Position numbers and translations under genes: made by a program
In this document: in pieces, positions 15,698 through 24,261 of the stretch
Numbering within the stretch: the stretch's first letter is position 1
Layout of the letters: each line of letters starts with the position of its first letter
From: Massilia arenae
GTDB lineage: Bacteria; Pseudomonadota; Gammaproteobacteria; Burkholderiales; Burkholderiaceae_D
Length of the DNA: 38,226 nt
Assembly: GCF_008014745.1 (NCBI RefSeq)
Contig: NZ_VPFD01000048.1
Coordinates: 1-38,226, forward strand
Direction: 5' to 3'
Notes under the pieces: model-generated
Database searches by the model: none
What the model was told of the DNA's origin: nothing
The model's input: only the letters and a program-made list of their open reading frames with translations

Positions 15698-16980
15698 CGG
15701 CCATCGCTGGCGTAGTGGCGGGTGGCGTTCGTCAGGCGGTAGCGCACCCCGTGCCGCCCATAATCGACCTCGACCAGCGAGCGGGCCACGAGCCCCGACA
15801 GGCACCACTTCACGGCGGCGCCGTCGATCTCTGGGCAGGCACACTCCCTGGCGGCTTCGTCGAGGGTGAAGCTCCGGCGAAACACCGACAGACGCTGCAG
15901 GACGGCGCGCTCGCGCGGCGCGAGCAGGCGCCAGCTCCAGTCCAGCAGGGCGTCGGCCGAACGGTGGCGTCCTTCCGCCTCTGCGCCCGCGCCCCATGGC
16001 GCATCGCCCGCGCCGGCCAGCGCCGCGATGCCGCCGGTCCTGGCGCGCGCCGCGGCCAGGCCGATCAGCAAGGGGTTGCCGTCCAGTTGGCGGCACAGTT
16101 GCGCCGTCTGCGCCCGGCCGGCTGGATCGAGCCTGGTCCCACACCGTAGCGCGAACAGTTCCAGCGCCGCCGGCAAGGTTAATGGCGCCAGCCGGTGCAC
16201 CCATTCGGCGCGCAGGTCCAGCGCCTCGCGGCTGGTCGCCAGCAGGTGCAGCCGGGGCGCGGCTTCGAGCAGCGCCTCGGCCAGCAGCGCCGCCGGATCG
16301 GCGAGGTGGCCGCAGTTGTCCAGCACCAGCAGCAGGCGCCGCCCGGCCAGGGCAGCGCACAAGACTGGCGCGGTGCTGTCGGCCGCAAGCCCCACTGCGC
16401 CCGCCACCGCGCCCGCCAGCCGCGCGCCGTCGGCCAACCGCGCCAGGTCGAGGTAGGCCACGCGGCCATCGAACTGCGGCGCCATATGGCGCGCCACCGC
16501 CAGCGCCAGCGCGCTCTTGCCCAGGCCGCCGGCACCGACAACCGTGACCAGGCGCCGCTCGCCGACCATGCGGACCAGGGAAGCAATCGTCTCCCCCCGA
16601 CCCAGCAGCGGCGCAGAGCCGTCCGGCAGCCCCGCGACCCTCGGCAAGGCGGCCGGTGCAGCCCGGCGCACGGCGGCGACGAACACATAGCCGCGCCCCA
16701 GCACGTTGACGATGTAGCGGCTGCCATCCTCGCCGTCCCCGAGCGCGCGACGCACAGCGGCGACGTGGGCGCGCAACCGGCCCTGCTCCATGTCGGTCCC
16801 GGGCGCCAGGCGGGCGACGATCTCGTCCTTGCCCACCACCTCGCCGGCGCGCCCGGCCAGCAACGCCAGCAGTTCCAGCGCACGGGCGCCGAGCGGCAGC
16901 GCAAACCCGTCCCGGCGCAGTTCGCGCCGGTCGAGCGACAGCGTAAAGGGGCCGAACGATAGCTCGCCTTCCGTCTCCAT
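15655..16980 (-). CDS. OmpR-type winged-helix regulator fused to STAND/NB-ARC-like ATPase (paralogue A)
   Basis: 441 residues. Residues ~8-103 are a Trans_reg_C winged helix (LRAHVAAVRRALGD, YIVNVLGRGYVF). The P-loop NTPase follows: Walker A GAGGLGKS (149-156), Walker B LLLVLDN (216-222), and LLATSREALDL as the STAND-type sensor strand. The end has a winged-helix-like LLDWSWRLLAPRERAVLQRL module, with no TPR repeats after it. Such proteins are thought to bind DNA in an ATP- and ligand-dependent way. ATG 16980 has a strong GGAGGT ribosome site. It is the third of a tandem set of paralogues; the 86-bp ancestral gap to the preceding one now contains an IS. GATC-rich repeats lie just upstream. 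Confidence 0.88.
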   Translation of the reverse strand: METEGELSFGPFTLSLDRRELRRDGFALPLGARALELLALLAGRAGEVVGKDEIVARLAPGTDMEQGRLRAHVAAVRRALGDGEDGSRYIVNVLGRGYVFVAAVRRAAPAALPRVAGLPDGSAPLLGRGETIASLVRMVGERRLVTVVGAGGLGKSALALAVARHMAPQFDGRVAYLDLARLADGARLAGAVAGAVGLAADSTAPVLCAALAGRRLLLVLDNCGHLADPAALLAEALLEAAPRLHLLATSREALDLRAEWVHRLAPLTLPAALELFALRCGTRLDPAGRAQTAQLCRQLDGNPLLIGLAAARARTGGIAALAGAGDAPWGAGAEAEGRHRSADALLDWSWRLLAPRERAVLQRLSVFRRSFTLDEAARECACPEIDGAAVKWCLSGLVARSLVEVDYGRHGVRYRLTNATRHYASDGRHAVVTSSVERMSA

Positions 16981-17002
16981 TAACCACCTCCGCTGTCAAT
17001 CT

Positions 17003-17032
17003 TATGATCAAGATCATATGACTTGGATCAAG
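17003..17032. promoter_or_regulatory. Palindrome and 20-bp-spaced direct repeats upstream of paralogue A
   Basis: TATGATC-AA-GATCATA (17003-17018) is a perfect palindrome. GATCAAG occurs at 17006-17012 and again at 17026-17032, exactly 20 bp apart. OmpR-type winged helices commonly bind direct repeats spaced by about one or two helical turns, so this may be an autoregulatory site. On the minus strand TTGATC (17026-17031) could be a -35. Confidence 0.45.
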
Positions 17033-17068
17033 CGGCCGATGTTAAAAAGTGTGAAATCCTGGTGAGCT

Positions 17069-17076
17069 ATAAGTCT
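17069..17076. repeat. IS target-site duplication, left copy
   Basis: ATAAGTCT, identical to the copy at 18147-18154 that flanks the other end of the IS. Eight bp is the usual duplication of IS1595-family elements. Confidence 0.93.
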
Positions 17077-18146
17077 GGCGCTGTCACCGTTATCTGTTGA
17101 TGACCCCGAATGCAATACACAGCAATTGCTCGACGAATGTAACCCTCCCGCCATCGAGCGCCCAATGCCAGCCCCGGTAGTTGGGAAGCCGGCGCGACGC
17201 TACGCCACGGAAGCGCGCCAGCCATTCCTTGAAGCGCCGGTGATAGGCATTGACATTCTGAACGTGGATGGCGCCCTCGGCGCCGTTGCGGACGCGTTTG
17301 CCGGCACTGAGATTAACGGCCTGGTGCGCAATGTCATGGGCACGGGCGAAGGCGGTGTAGGCGGCGTTGCCGTCGGTGATCAGCAGCGCCTGGGGATCGA
17401 GTTTCGGCAGCAGGTGCTTGACCAGCTGGGACGCCTTCAAGGCGCCGCGACCGGTCACGGCGTCGATGGTCTGGCCGCTGCGGTCGCGCGCCACCAGGAT
17501 GCAGTCGAGGTGGTGCGAAATGCCGCGCAGGGCGGCCCTACCGCCACGCTTGCGCGGCCGGCGATTGAGTTTGCGTGCCCCCTTCTGCGATTCGAGCAGG
17601 AACATTTCGTCGGCCTCGACGATGCCGACCAGGCGCTCGGGCCGGTCGTCCTTGACCCGGTCGAGAAAGCGGTGGCGCCAGCGAAACGTGGTGTTCGGGT
17701 GCACGCCGAGCCGCTTGGCCGCAGAGCGGACCGTGCGCGAATCGAGCACCGTGTCCAGATAATCGAGCCACTTGCCCTTGTGCCTGAGCCGCGCCAGCGG
17801 CGTGCCGGTCAGGTCATTGAAGGTGCGTCCGCATGCGCAACAGCGAAAGCGTTGCAGGTCGTTAGCATGACCATGCCGGTGGCAACGCTCGCAGCCGCAA
17901 TCCGGGCAGCACCGCCCCTTTGACCGGATCTCGCCGATGAGGGCAACCACCCGGTCGAGCCCGGCTGCCGGATGCAGGGCGGCAAGCACTTGCTGACGCT
18001 GCGGCTGATTCAGTTGGGGCAGCTGGGCGAACAGCTTCTCAAACTTCGGCGCTTTCATCGTGCGCTCCCGATCGATGACGACCAGGATTGGACCGCGGGT
18101 CAGCTCAGCAGTTCAATACTCATCCATATCTAACGATGACAGCGCC
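17077..18146 (-). mobile_element. Complete IS1595-family insertion sequence (1070 bp)
   Basis: Bounded by imperfect inverted repeats beginning GGCGCTGTCA (left 17077-17103, right 18120-18146 reversed; 22 of 27 positions agree), with exact 8-bp duplications outside. It carries one intact transposase gene, so it may still be active. Joining the flanks without one duplication restores an open end to the 932-residue regulator gene: the original stop TAG lay directly after its TTA codon, so the element landed across the last codon and stop. Confidence 0.93.
17090..18058 (-). CDS. IS1595-family transposase (ISXO2-like DDE/N domain)
   Basis: 322 residues. An N-terminal zinc ribbon (CxxC at 51-54, CxxC at 73-76) leads into NDLTGTPLARLRHKGKW, typical of the family. 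An HTH-like stretch follows (AAKRLGVHPNTTFRWRHRF). The catalytic domain has Asp150 (VEADEMF), Asp229 (LLITDGN) and a third acidic/Asn region at NVNAYHRRFKEWLARFRGVA. Length is normal and there is no frameshift, so it is probably functional. The stop codon lies inside the left inverted repeat. A GGGAG ribosome site precedes ATG 18058. Confidence 0.95.
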   Translation of the reverse strand: MKAPKFEKLFAQLPQLNQPQRQQVLAALHPAAGLDRVVALIGEIRSKGRCCPDCGCERCHRHGHANDLQRFRCCACGRTFNDLTGTPLARLRHKGKWLDYLDTVLDSRTVRSAAKRLGVHPNTTFRWRHRFLDRVKDDRPERLVGIVEADEMFLLESQKGARKLNRRPRKRGGRAALRGISHHLDCILVARDRSGQTIDAVTGRGALKASQLVKHLLPKLDPQALLITDGNAAYTAFARAHDIAHQAVNLSAGKRVRNGAEGAIHVQNVNAYHRRFKEWLARFRGVASRRLPNYRGWHWALDGGRVTFVEQLLCIAFGVINR

Positions 18147-20928
18147 ATAAGTCTTGCAACAGCAGCAAGGCAGCGCGCCGGTCAGCGCCGTCATGACCGT
18201 CGCCCAGGGCCAGCACCAGCGGTTGCAGCAGTGCCCCTGCCCGCGCGCCGTCGCCGGCGTCACGCCACAGACGGGCCAGGCTGATCGCGCAGCGCAGCTC
18301 CCAGGCCAGCGCGCCCTGGGCGCGGGCAGCCGCCAGGCCCCGTTCGAACAATGCCTCGGCCGCCCTTGCCGCGCCCGCTCCCGGCAGCAGGCGTTCGCCG
18401 CTGGCGCGCCAGACCTCGGCGGCGCACCAGCCGACCTGGCCCTGGGCGCAGCGCTGCGCCGCCGCATCCAGCCCGGCGCCGGCGCTCGCGCCAAGCCAGG
18501 TCACCAGATGGTCGCCCTGGACCGCGTCCAGGCCCCAGGCGGCGTGGGGCAGCGTCTCCATGCGGCCCGAACGGGCCACCAGCACCTGGCGCGCCAGCCT
18601 TGCCCAGTCGCTCCAGTAGGCCAAGCCATGGCGCTCGGCATGCTCTTCGAGCTGGCCGGCCAACTCGCGCGCCCAGGCGTCGTCGCCGCGCCACAAGGCC
18701 ACCGGCAAGGCGCCCAGCGCCAGGGTCCAGGCCAGCGACGCCGGCGCGCCGTCGCGGGCCGCGAGCGTGAGCAGGTCGCGCGCCAGTGCCGCCGCCGCGC
18801 GCCCCTCGCCCAGCAGCCAGCGCGTGCGCGCCAGCAGCGCGCCACGGACGATGTCGGCGCCGACCGGCCCGGCCAGGCGCAGCGGCGCGCGCACGGTCGC
18901 AGGCTGCTGGCGGGCCAGGCGCAGCGCCGCCTCATGCTCGCCCAGCATGTGCAGGCTCGCGGCCGGCAGACGCCGCGCCACCGCCAGCGTGCGCGCCAGC
19001 CCCGCCTGCGCCGCCACCCGCGCCATGTGCAGCGCGTGTTCGTGGGCGCTGCGATACAGGCCGGCGCCAAGGCAGCACACGGCGCAGACATACAGGGCTT
19101 CGGCCAGGGCTTCCGGCTGTCCGCCGGCCTCGGCCTGGCCGATTGCGCGCAGCCAGGGTTTCCAGTCCCCGACCACGCCGCCGGCGATGGCGGTGTGCAG
19201 GCGCGCCGCGTCGAGCGGGTCGGCGGCGGTTCCGGCGCCGATCGCTTCCAGCGCCGCGCGCACGTGGCGCTCGAGTTCCCGCTCGCCGAACAGGCCGGCG
19301 CCCAACACCGCCGGCGCGGCCACCAGGCGCACGCCCAGCGCGCGCTCGCCGCCGGGGCCGAAGGCCCAGTCGAGCGCGGCGCGCAGATTGCCCACCACAT
19401 GGCTGGCGCAAGCGAGCCATGCGTCATGGTCGAGCGTGTTCCAGGCGCGCTCGCACTCGTCCAGCAGACCCAGGGTGTACAGCGCGTGGCGCGCCGCCAG
19501 CGCGTTGCGCTCGGGATCCTCGGCCAGGCGCTCGATCGCATAGGCGCGGGTGATCCCGAGCAGCACAAAGCGCGCGTCCGGTCCCCCGGTGTCGGCCGCG
19601 ACCAGCGACTTGGACACCAGGTCCAGCAGGCAGCTCATCATGCAGCCGGCGGCGCCGGGGCCCACCACCGCCAGCGCCGCCTCGAGCGAGAACGGGCCGA
19701 CGAACAGCGCGCAGTGGCGCAGCACGCGCTGTTCGTCGGGCGACAGCAGCTCATGGCTCCAGTCGAGCAGCGCACGCAGGGTGCGGTGGCGCGGCAGCAC
19801 GGTGCGGCGCCCGCTGCCGAGCAGGCGCAGGCGGTCGCCCAGCTGCTCCACCACGCCCTGCACGCCCAGCAGGCCCACCTGGGCGGCGGCGAACTCGATC
19901 GCCAGCGGCACCCCGTCGACCCGGCGGCACAGCTTGACGGCAGCCGGCAGCTCGGCCTGGCCAAGCCGGAAGGAATCCATCCCGGCCTCGGCCCGGCTGG
20001 CCAGCAGCTGCAGGGCCGGATAGCGCAGCGCCTGTTCGAGGCTCAAGGCGGGATCGTCGGGCGGACAGGCGAGCGGCCCCAGTCGCAGCACCCACTCGCC
20101 GTCGGCGTCCAGCGGTTCGCGGCTGGTGGCGACGACGTCGATCCCGGGGGGCAGCCGCAGCAGGCATTCGGCGAGCGAGGTCGCGGCCTCGATCAGGTGC
20201 TCGCAGTTGTCCAGCACGATCAACATGCGGCGCGGCGCCAGCCAGCGCTCCAGCAGCGCGCGCACGCCCTCGCCATCCGGCTCCAGGCCAAGGCTGGCGG
20301 CCAGCGCATCGGGAATCTGGATCGCGCTGCTCAAGAGCGCCAGGTCGACGAAGCAGGCGCCGTCGGCATAGCCATCCTGCAGCTGCCCGGCCAGGGACAG
20401 CGCCAGCGTGGTCTTGCCGATGCCGCCATGGCCGACGATGGTGACCAGGCGGCAGCGCGGCAATAGTGCCCGCAATTGCTCCATCACGTCCTCGCGTCCC
20501 AGCACGCTCGTCATCCGCAGCGGCAAGGGGCGCGGGCCGGCGGGCGGCGCCGCACTGGCATCGGCATCGACCTCGGCATCGAGGCGCAGCGCGACCACCG
20601 GCGCCACGAAACTGTAACCGCGCCCGGGCACGTTGGCGATATAGCGCGAGGCGCCGGGGCCGTCGCCGAGCGCCTTGCGCAGCGCTGCGATATGCACCCG
20701 CAGGCAGCTGTCCTCGACTACGCTGCCGGGCCAGATCGTGCGTTCGAGTTCGGCGCGGCTGGCCACTTCGCCGGCCCGCTCGACCAGCACCAGCAGCAGC
20801 TCCAGCGCGCGCCCGCCCAACCGCACCGGGGTCGGGCCCAGGAACAGTTGGCGCGCCTGGCGCAGCAGGCGGAAGGCGCCGAAGACATAGACGGGCGCCT
20901 CGCCCTGCGGCTCCTGTCTTACTCCCAC
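18130..20928 (-). CDS. Large winged-helix/STAND ATPase regulator with helical-repeat C-terminus (paralogue C); end altered by IS
   Basis: 932 residues from GTG 20928 (GGAG 5 nt upstream); the frame is open further upstream but only as a shadow of the preceding gene. Winged helix ~12-110 (LRVHIAALRKALGD, YIANVPGRGYSFV), Walker A GHGGIGKTT (166-174), Walker B MLIVLDN (235-241), sensor VVATSREPLD, then LLDWSHELLSPDEQRVLRHC. About 450 Ala/Leu/Arg-rich helical residues follow, probably TPR-like repeats for ligand or protein sensing. The gene starts inside the end of paralogue B (10-bp overlap), implying coupling. The last five residues (WRCHR) and the stop come from the IS end; the ancestral protein ended at LQDL. 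Confidence 0.85.
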   Translation of the reverse strand: MGVRQEPQGEAPVYVFGAFRLLRQARQLFLGPTPVRLGGRALELLLVLVERAGEVASRAELERTIWPGSVVEDSCLRVHIAALRKALGDGPGASRYIANVPGRGYSFVAPVVALRLDAEVDADASAAPPAGPRPLPLRMTSVLGREDVMEQLRALLPRCRLVTIVGHGGIGKTTLALSLAGQLQDGYADGACFVDLALLSSAIQIPDALAASLGLEPDGEGVRALLERWLAPRRMLIVLDNCEHLIEAATSLAECLLRLPPGIDVVATSREPLDADGEWVLRLGPLACPPDDPALSLEQALRYPALQLLASRAEAGMDSFRLGQAELPAAVKLCRRVDGVPLAIEFAAAQVGLLGVQGVVEQLGDRLRLLGSGRRTVLPRHRTLRALLDWSHELLSPDEQRVLRHCALFVGPFSLEAALAVVGPGAAGCMMSCLLDLVSKSLVAADTGGPDARFVLLGITRAYAIERLAEDPERNALAARHALYTLGLLDECERAWNTLDHDAWLACASHVVGNLRAALDWAFGPGGERALGVRLVAAPAVLGAGLFGERELERHVRAALEAIGAGTAADPLDAARLHTAIAGGVVGDWKPWLRAIGQAEAGGQPEALAEALYVCAVCCLGAGLYRSAHEHALHMARVAAQAGLARTLAVARRLPAASLHMLGEHEAALRLARQQPATVRAPLRLAGPVGADIVRGALLARTRWLLGEGRAAAALARDLLTLAARDGAPASLAWTLALGALPVALWRGDDAWARELAGQLEEHAERHGLAYWSDWARLARQVLVARSGRMETLPHAAWGLDAVQGDHLVTWLGASAGAGLDAAAQRCAQGQVGWCAAEVWRASGERLLPGAGAARAAEALFERGLAAARAQGALAWELRCAISLARLWRDAGDGARAGALLQPLVLALGDGHDGADRRAALLLLQDLWRCHR
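18147..18154. repeat. IS target-site duplication, right copy
   Basis: ATAAGTCT, exact copy of 17069-17076. Confidence 0.93.
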
Positions 20929-22394
20929 ACTGCGCTCCGTACCTGTTCCTGTTTCTGTTCCTGCTCCTGTTCCTGTTCCTGTTCGTCGGGGGCGGTCTGC
21001 AGCAGGCGTTCCGCCACGATCCACGCCTCGCCGCTGGCGGCCAGCTGCGCCGACGCATAGCGGCGGGTCGTGTTCAGCAGGCGGTAGCGTGGCGCGCGGG
21101 CGCCATCGACGCCGTCTTCGGCGACCAGCAGCGAGCAGGCGCCCAGCGCCGCCAGGGCCCGCTCGGCCTCGTCCCGTCCAAGCGCACCGAAGGCGCACAC
21201 CCTCAGCGCCAACTCCGGCGCGAAGGCGCCCGCGAACACCGACAGCCGGCGCAGCAGCGTGCGCTCCACCTGGTCCAGCAGGCAATGGCTGGCATCGAGC
21301 ATGGCCCCTAGCGAGGCATGGCGCGGACCGGCCAGGCGCCGGCTGCGCGTCAACAGAAGGAACAGGTCCTCCAGGCGCGCCGCCAGCCCCTCGACGCCCA
21401 GCGCCTCCACCCGCGCGGCGGCCAGTTCGAGCGCCAGCGGCAGGCCGTCCAGCTGGCGGCACAGTGCGGCCACGCAGGCCAAGTTGGCCGGGGTCAGCTC
21501 GAAGCGGCTGCTGTTGGCCTCGGCGCGCTCGACGAACAGGGCAATCGCGGGCCACGCCAGCGCTTGCCCGCAATCGAGCGCGTCATCCGGCCCGGGCAGG
21601 TCCAGCGGCGGCACCCCGACCACCCACTCGCCGCCGACGCCGAGCGGCGCGCGGCTGGTGGCCAGGACCGTGACGCGCGCGTCCGCGCCGGCCAGGCGCG
21701 CGGCCAGGGCCGCCGCCGCCGGCAACGCGCCTTCGCAGTTGTCGAGCACCAGCAGGGCCTGGCGCTCGCGCAGCGCGCGGCAGTGCATGGCCGCCGGGTC
21801 GATGCCGCCGGCGCAGTCGATTACGTGGCAACCGTCGGCATCATGGAGCGCCTGCGCGGCCGCATGGGCCAGCGCCGTCTTGCCGCTGCCGCCGGGGCCG
21901 ACCAGAGTCGTCACCCGGCCCGGCGCCAGGCTGCTTGCGAGCCGCTCCAGCAGGGCCGCGCGCCCGACCAGGCGCCCCGGGCGCCGGCCACGCAGCGGCG
22001 CCAGCGGGCCGGCCGCCACGCTCTTGACGAAGCGGTAGCCCCGTCCCGGCACGGTCAGGATGTACTGCTCGGACGGATTCTCGCCGAGCGCCTTGCGCAG
22101 CGCCGACATATGCACCCGCAAGCCGTTTTCCTCGACCACGGACCGCGGCCACACGGCCGCGACCAGTTCGTGGTGACTGACCACCTGGCCGGCGCGTGCG
22201 ATCAGCGCAACCAGCAGGTCGAACGCGCGTCCGCCGAGCGGCACCGGCGTTTCGCCGCGCACCAGCAGCTTGCGCGCCGGGTACAGAGCAAAGCGCCCGA
22301 AAGTGTAATCGGGCCCGCCCCGCGCCAGCCCGGCGTGCTGCATGCCGGCGGACGGCGGTGGTGGTGGCGGCGCGGTAGAGGTATCGGTATGCAT
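20919..22394 (-). CDS. OmpR-type winged-helix regulator fused to STAND/NB-ARC-like ATPase (paralogue B)
   Basis: 491 residues from ATG 22394; other starts (22490, or Met18 of this form) are possible and no ribosome site decides. A proline run (9-14) precedes the winged helix ~30-125 (LRVHMSALRKALGE, YILTVPGRGYRFV). P-loop: Walker A GPGGSGKT (166-173), then ALLVLDNCEG as Walker B and LATSRAPLGVGGEW. It ends with an LLNTTRRYASAQL segment and a Glu-Gln repeat tail encoded by a hexanucleotide repeat. Like paralogue A it lacks the long helical-repeat region. It is the first gene of the B-C-A series and overlaps C by 10 bp. Confidence 0.85.
   Translation of the reverse strand: MHTDTSTAPPPPPPSAGMQHAGLARGGPDYTFGRFALYPARKLLVRGETPVPLGGRAFDLLVALIARAGQVVSHHELVAAVWPRSVVEENGLRVHMSALRKALGENPSEQYILTVPGRGYRFVKSVAAGPLAPLRGRRPGRLVGRAALLERLASSLAPGRVTTLVGPGGSGKTALAHAAAQALHDADGCHVIDCAGGIDPAAMHCRALRERQALLVLDNCEGALPAAAALAARLAGADARVTVLATSRAPLGVGGEWVVGVPPLDLPGPDDALDCGQALAWPAIALFVERAEANSSRFELTPANLACVAALCRQLDGLPLALELAAARVEALGVEGLAARLEDLFLLLTRSRRLAGPRHASLGAMLDASHCLLDQVERTLLRRLSVFAGAFAPELALRVCAFGALGRDEAERALAALGACSLLVAEDGVDGARAPRYRLLNTTRRYASAQLAASGEAWIVAERLLQTAPDEQEQEQEQEQKQEQVRSAVWE
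20943..20984. repeat. Hexanucleotide tandem repeat (7 x CTGTTC-like) encoding Glu-Gln repeats
   Basis: Seven 6-bp units, five exactly CTGTTC and two with one change (CTGTTT, CTGCTC). On the minus strand they encode alternating Glu and Gln (one Lys) at the C-terminus of paralogue B, and end 15 bp before the GTG of paralogue C. Unit gain or loss would keep the frame. Confidence 0.9.
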
Positions 22395-22494
22395 GCGATC
22401 GGTCAGGCGCACGGAATGGCGCACGGTATTGCGCGTCGATACCACTACCTTAAATCTTTGCCGGCCTGATGACAAGAAGTAAATACGCAACAGC

Positions 22495-23196
22495 TCAGCC
22501 CACGTGTTTGCGCAGGAAGGCCAGCGTGCGCCAGTTGGCCAGTTCGGCCGACGCCCGGTCGAAATGGGCGCCGCCGGGGCGCGCGAACGCGTGCGACTGG
22601 CCCGGATAGCCGTGGATCGTGACGTCGGGCCGGTCCGCGAGGGCGGCCCGGATCGCGGCCTGGGCTGGCTTGTCGATGTATTCGTCTTCTTCGGCCAGGT
22701 GCATCAGGAGCGGCGTGTCGATCCGCGCGGCGCGCTCCAGAAAGCGCTCGGTGCCGCCGCCATAGTAGGCCACACCCGCATCGGCGGCGCCGGTTGCGGC
22801 CACCAGGTAGGTCAGCAAGCCTCCCAGGCAGTAGCCCATCACGCCAACCCGGCCCGAGCCGCCTTGCAAGCTGCGCGCGGCGGCGATGGCGGCGACGACG
22901 TCGCCGGCGCCCTGGTCGAAGTCGTAGGCGCGGTACAGGGCGAATCCACGTTCCTGGTGCACCGGCTCGCCCTCGCTCATCGACAGATCGCGCTCACTGC
23001 GCCAGAACAGGTCCGGGCACAGCGCGATGAAGCCGTGGCCGGCCATCTCATGGGCGATGCTGCGGATGCCGGCATTGACTCCGAATATCTCCTGCAAGAC
23101 CACCACCACGGGGGCCGGCCCGCTTGCCTGGTCCGGACGCGCGACGTGGGCGGAGAAGCTGCCGTCGGCGACGGCGATATCGATGGTGTAGTCCAT
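22495..23196 (-). CDS. Dienelactone hydrolase family protein
   Basis: 233 residues from ATG 23196 (AAGGAAGAG upstream); a longer frame to 23322 adds an unlikely N-terminus. The catalytic triad is visible and even falls at the classical numbering: Cys123 (GYCLGG), Asp171 (EEDEYID) and His202 (GQSHAF), with Glu36 in LQEIFG. Members hydrolyse dienelactone in chloro-aromatic degradation, but many act as general esterases. No other modified-ortho-cleavage genes are nearby, so the substrate is open. It is divergent from the esterase/catalase pair. Confidence 0.92.
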   Translation of the reverse strand: MDYTIDIAVADGSFSAHVARPDQASGPAPVVVVLQEIFGVNAGIRSIAHEMAGHGFIALCPDLFWRSERDLSMSEGEPVHQERGFALYRAYDFDQGAGDVVAAIAAARSLQGGSGRVGVMGYCLGGLLTYLVAATGAADAGVAYYGGGTERFLERAARIDTPLLMHLAEEDEYIDKPAQAAIRAALADRPDVTIHGYPGQSHAFARPGGAHFDRASAELANWRTLAFLRKHVG

Positions 23197-23405
23197 GGCT
23201 CTTCCTTCTGTCAGGTGTTGTCGGGCTGGAAATTCGAGTCTACTCACCCTGGACGACGCCGCGGGTGAATTCTCGTGAAACGGTGCGCGGCCGCCGGGCT
23301 GCGCACGGGTCTTCACGATCATTCACTACCTGCCGGCGCCCGGCGCTGCATACACTGGCTGCCAAGCTTTTCCGTCAACCACATCCACTCCAGGGAGAAA
23401 CCCGC

Positions 23406-24230
23406 ATGACCATCTATACCACCAGGGAAGGCGTCGAACTCTATTACAAGGACTGGGGCAGCGGCCAGCCCATCGTGTTCTGCCACGGCTGGCCACTGAA
23501 CTCGGACAGCTGGGAATCGCAGATGATCTTCTTCGCCGGCCAGGGCTACCGCTGCATCGCCCACGACCGCCGCGGCCACGGCCGCTCGAGCCAGCCATGG
23601 GACGGCAACGACATGGACCATTACGCCGACGACCTGGCCGAGCTTCTTGAGCACCTGGACGTCAAGGATGCGGTGCTGTTCGGCTTTTCGACCGGCGGCG
23701 GCGAAGTGGCGCGCTATATCGGCCGCCACGGCACCGCGCGCATCGCCAAGGCCGGCCTGATCTCGGCGGTCCCGCCGCTGATGCTCAAGACCGAGGCGAA
23801 TCCGGGCGGCCTGCCGCTCGAAGTGTTCGACGGCCTGCGCGCCGCCCAGCTGGCCGACCGCTCCCAGTTCTATCTGGACGTTCCGAGCGGCCCGTTCTAC
23901 GGCTTCAACCGGCCCGGCGCCAAGGTCTCGCAAGGTCTGATCCAGTCATGGTGGATGCAGGGCATGCTGGGCGGCCACAAGAACACCTACGATTCGATCA
24001 AGGCGTTCTCGGAAACCGACTTCACCGAAGACCTCAAGAAGTTCACGATCCCGACCCTGATCGTCCACGGCGACGACGACCAGATCGTGCCGATCGACGC
24101 CGCCGGGCGCGCCTCCAAACGCCTGATCCCGCACGCGCAGCTGATCGTGTATCCGGGCGCGCCGCACGGCCTGACCGACACCCATAAAGACCAGGTCAAT
24201 GCCGACCTGCTGGCCTTCGTGCGCGGCTGA
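23406..24230 (+). CDS. Alpha/beta hydrolase of the non-haem chloroperoxidase/esterase type
   Basis: 274 residues from ATG 23406 with GGGAGA upstream. Features of the family: oxyanion HGWP (27-30), DRRGHGRSSQPW, nucleophile Ser95 in GFSTGGGEV, acid Asp in HGDDDQIVP and His in GAPHGL. Such enzymes are esterases that can also catalyse peracid formation and halide oxidation with hydrogen peroxide. The catalase gene starts 31 bp downstream on the same strand; the two are probably one operon, which points to peroxide-related physiology. Confidence 0.92.
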   Translation: MTIYTTREGVELYYKDWGSGQPIVFCHGWPLNSDSWESQMIFFAGQGYRCIAHDRRGHGRSSQPWDGNDMDHYADDLAELLEHLDVKDAVLFGFSTGGGEVARYIGRHGTARIAKAGLISAVPPLMLKTEANPGGLPLEVFDGLRAAQLADRSQFYLDVPSGPFYGFNRPGAKVSQGLIQSWWMQGMLGGHKNTYDSIKAFSETDFTEDLKKFTIPTLIVHGDDDQIVPIDAAGRASKRLIPHAQLIVYPGAPHGLTDTHKDQVNADLLAFVRG

Positions 24231-24261
24231 CCGCTTCCCCCCAACACCAGAGGACGATGCC

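Noticed and set aside
14173..16149. Plus-strand 658-codon frame across the secreted protein, hydrolase and regulator
   Set aside because: Runs in the wrong frame of three genes on two strands; Arg/Gln-rich and without motifs.
18154..20466. 770-codon plus-strand frame opposite paralogue C
   Set aside because: Antisense shadow; Gln/Arg-rich low-complexity translation.
20929..21573. N-terminal extension of paralogue C by 215 codons
   Set aside because: It reads Gly/Arg/Pro-rich noise out of frame through paralogue B; the winged-helix domain begins right after GTG 20928, which has a ribosome site.
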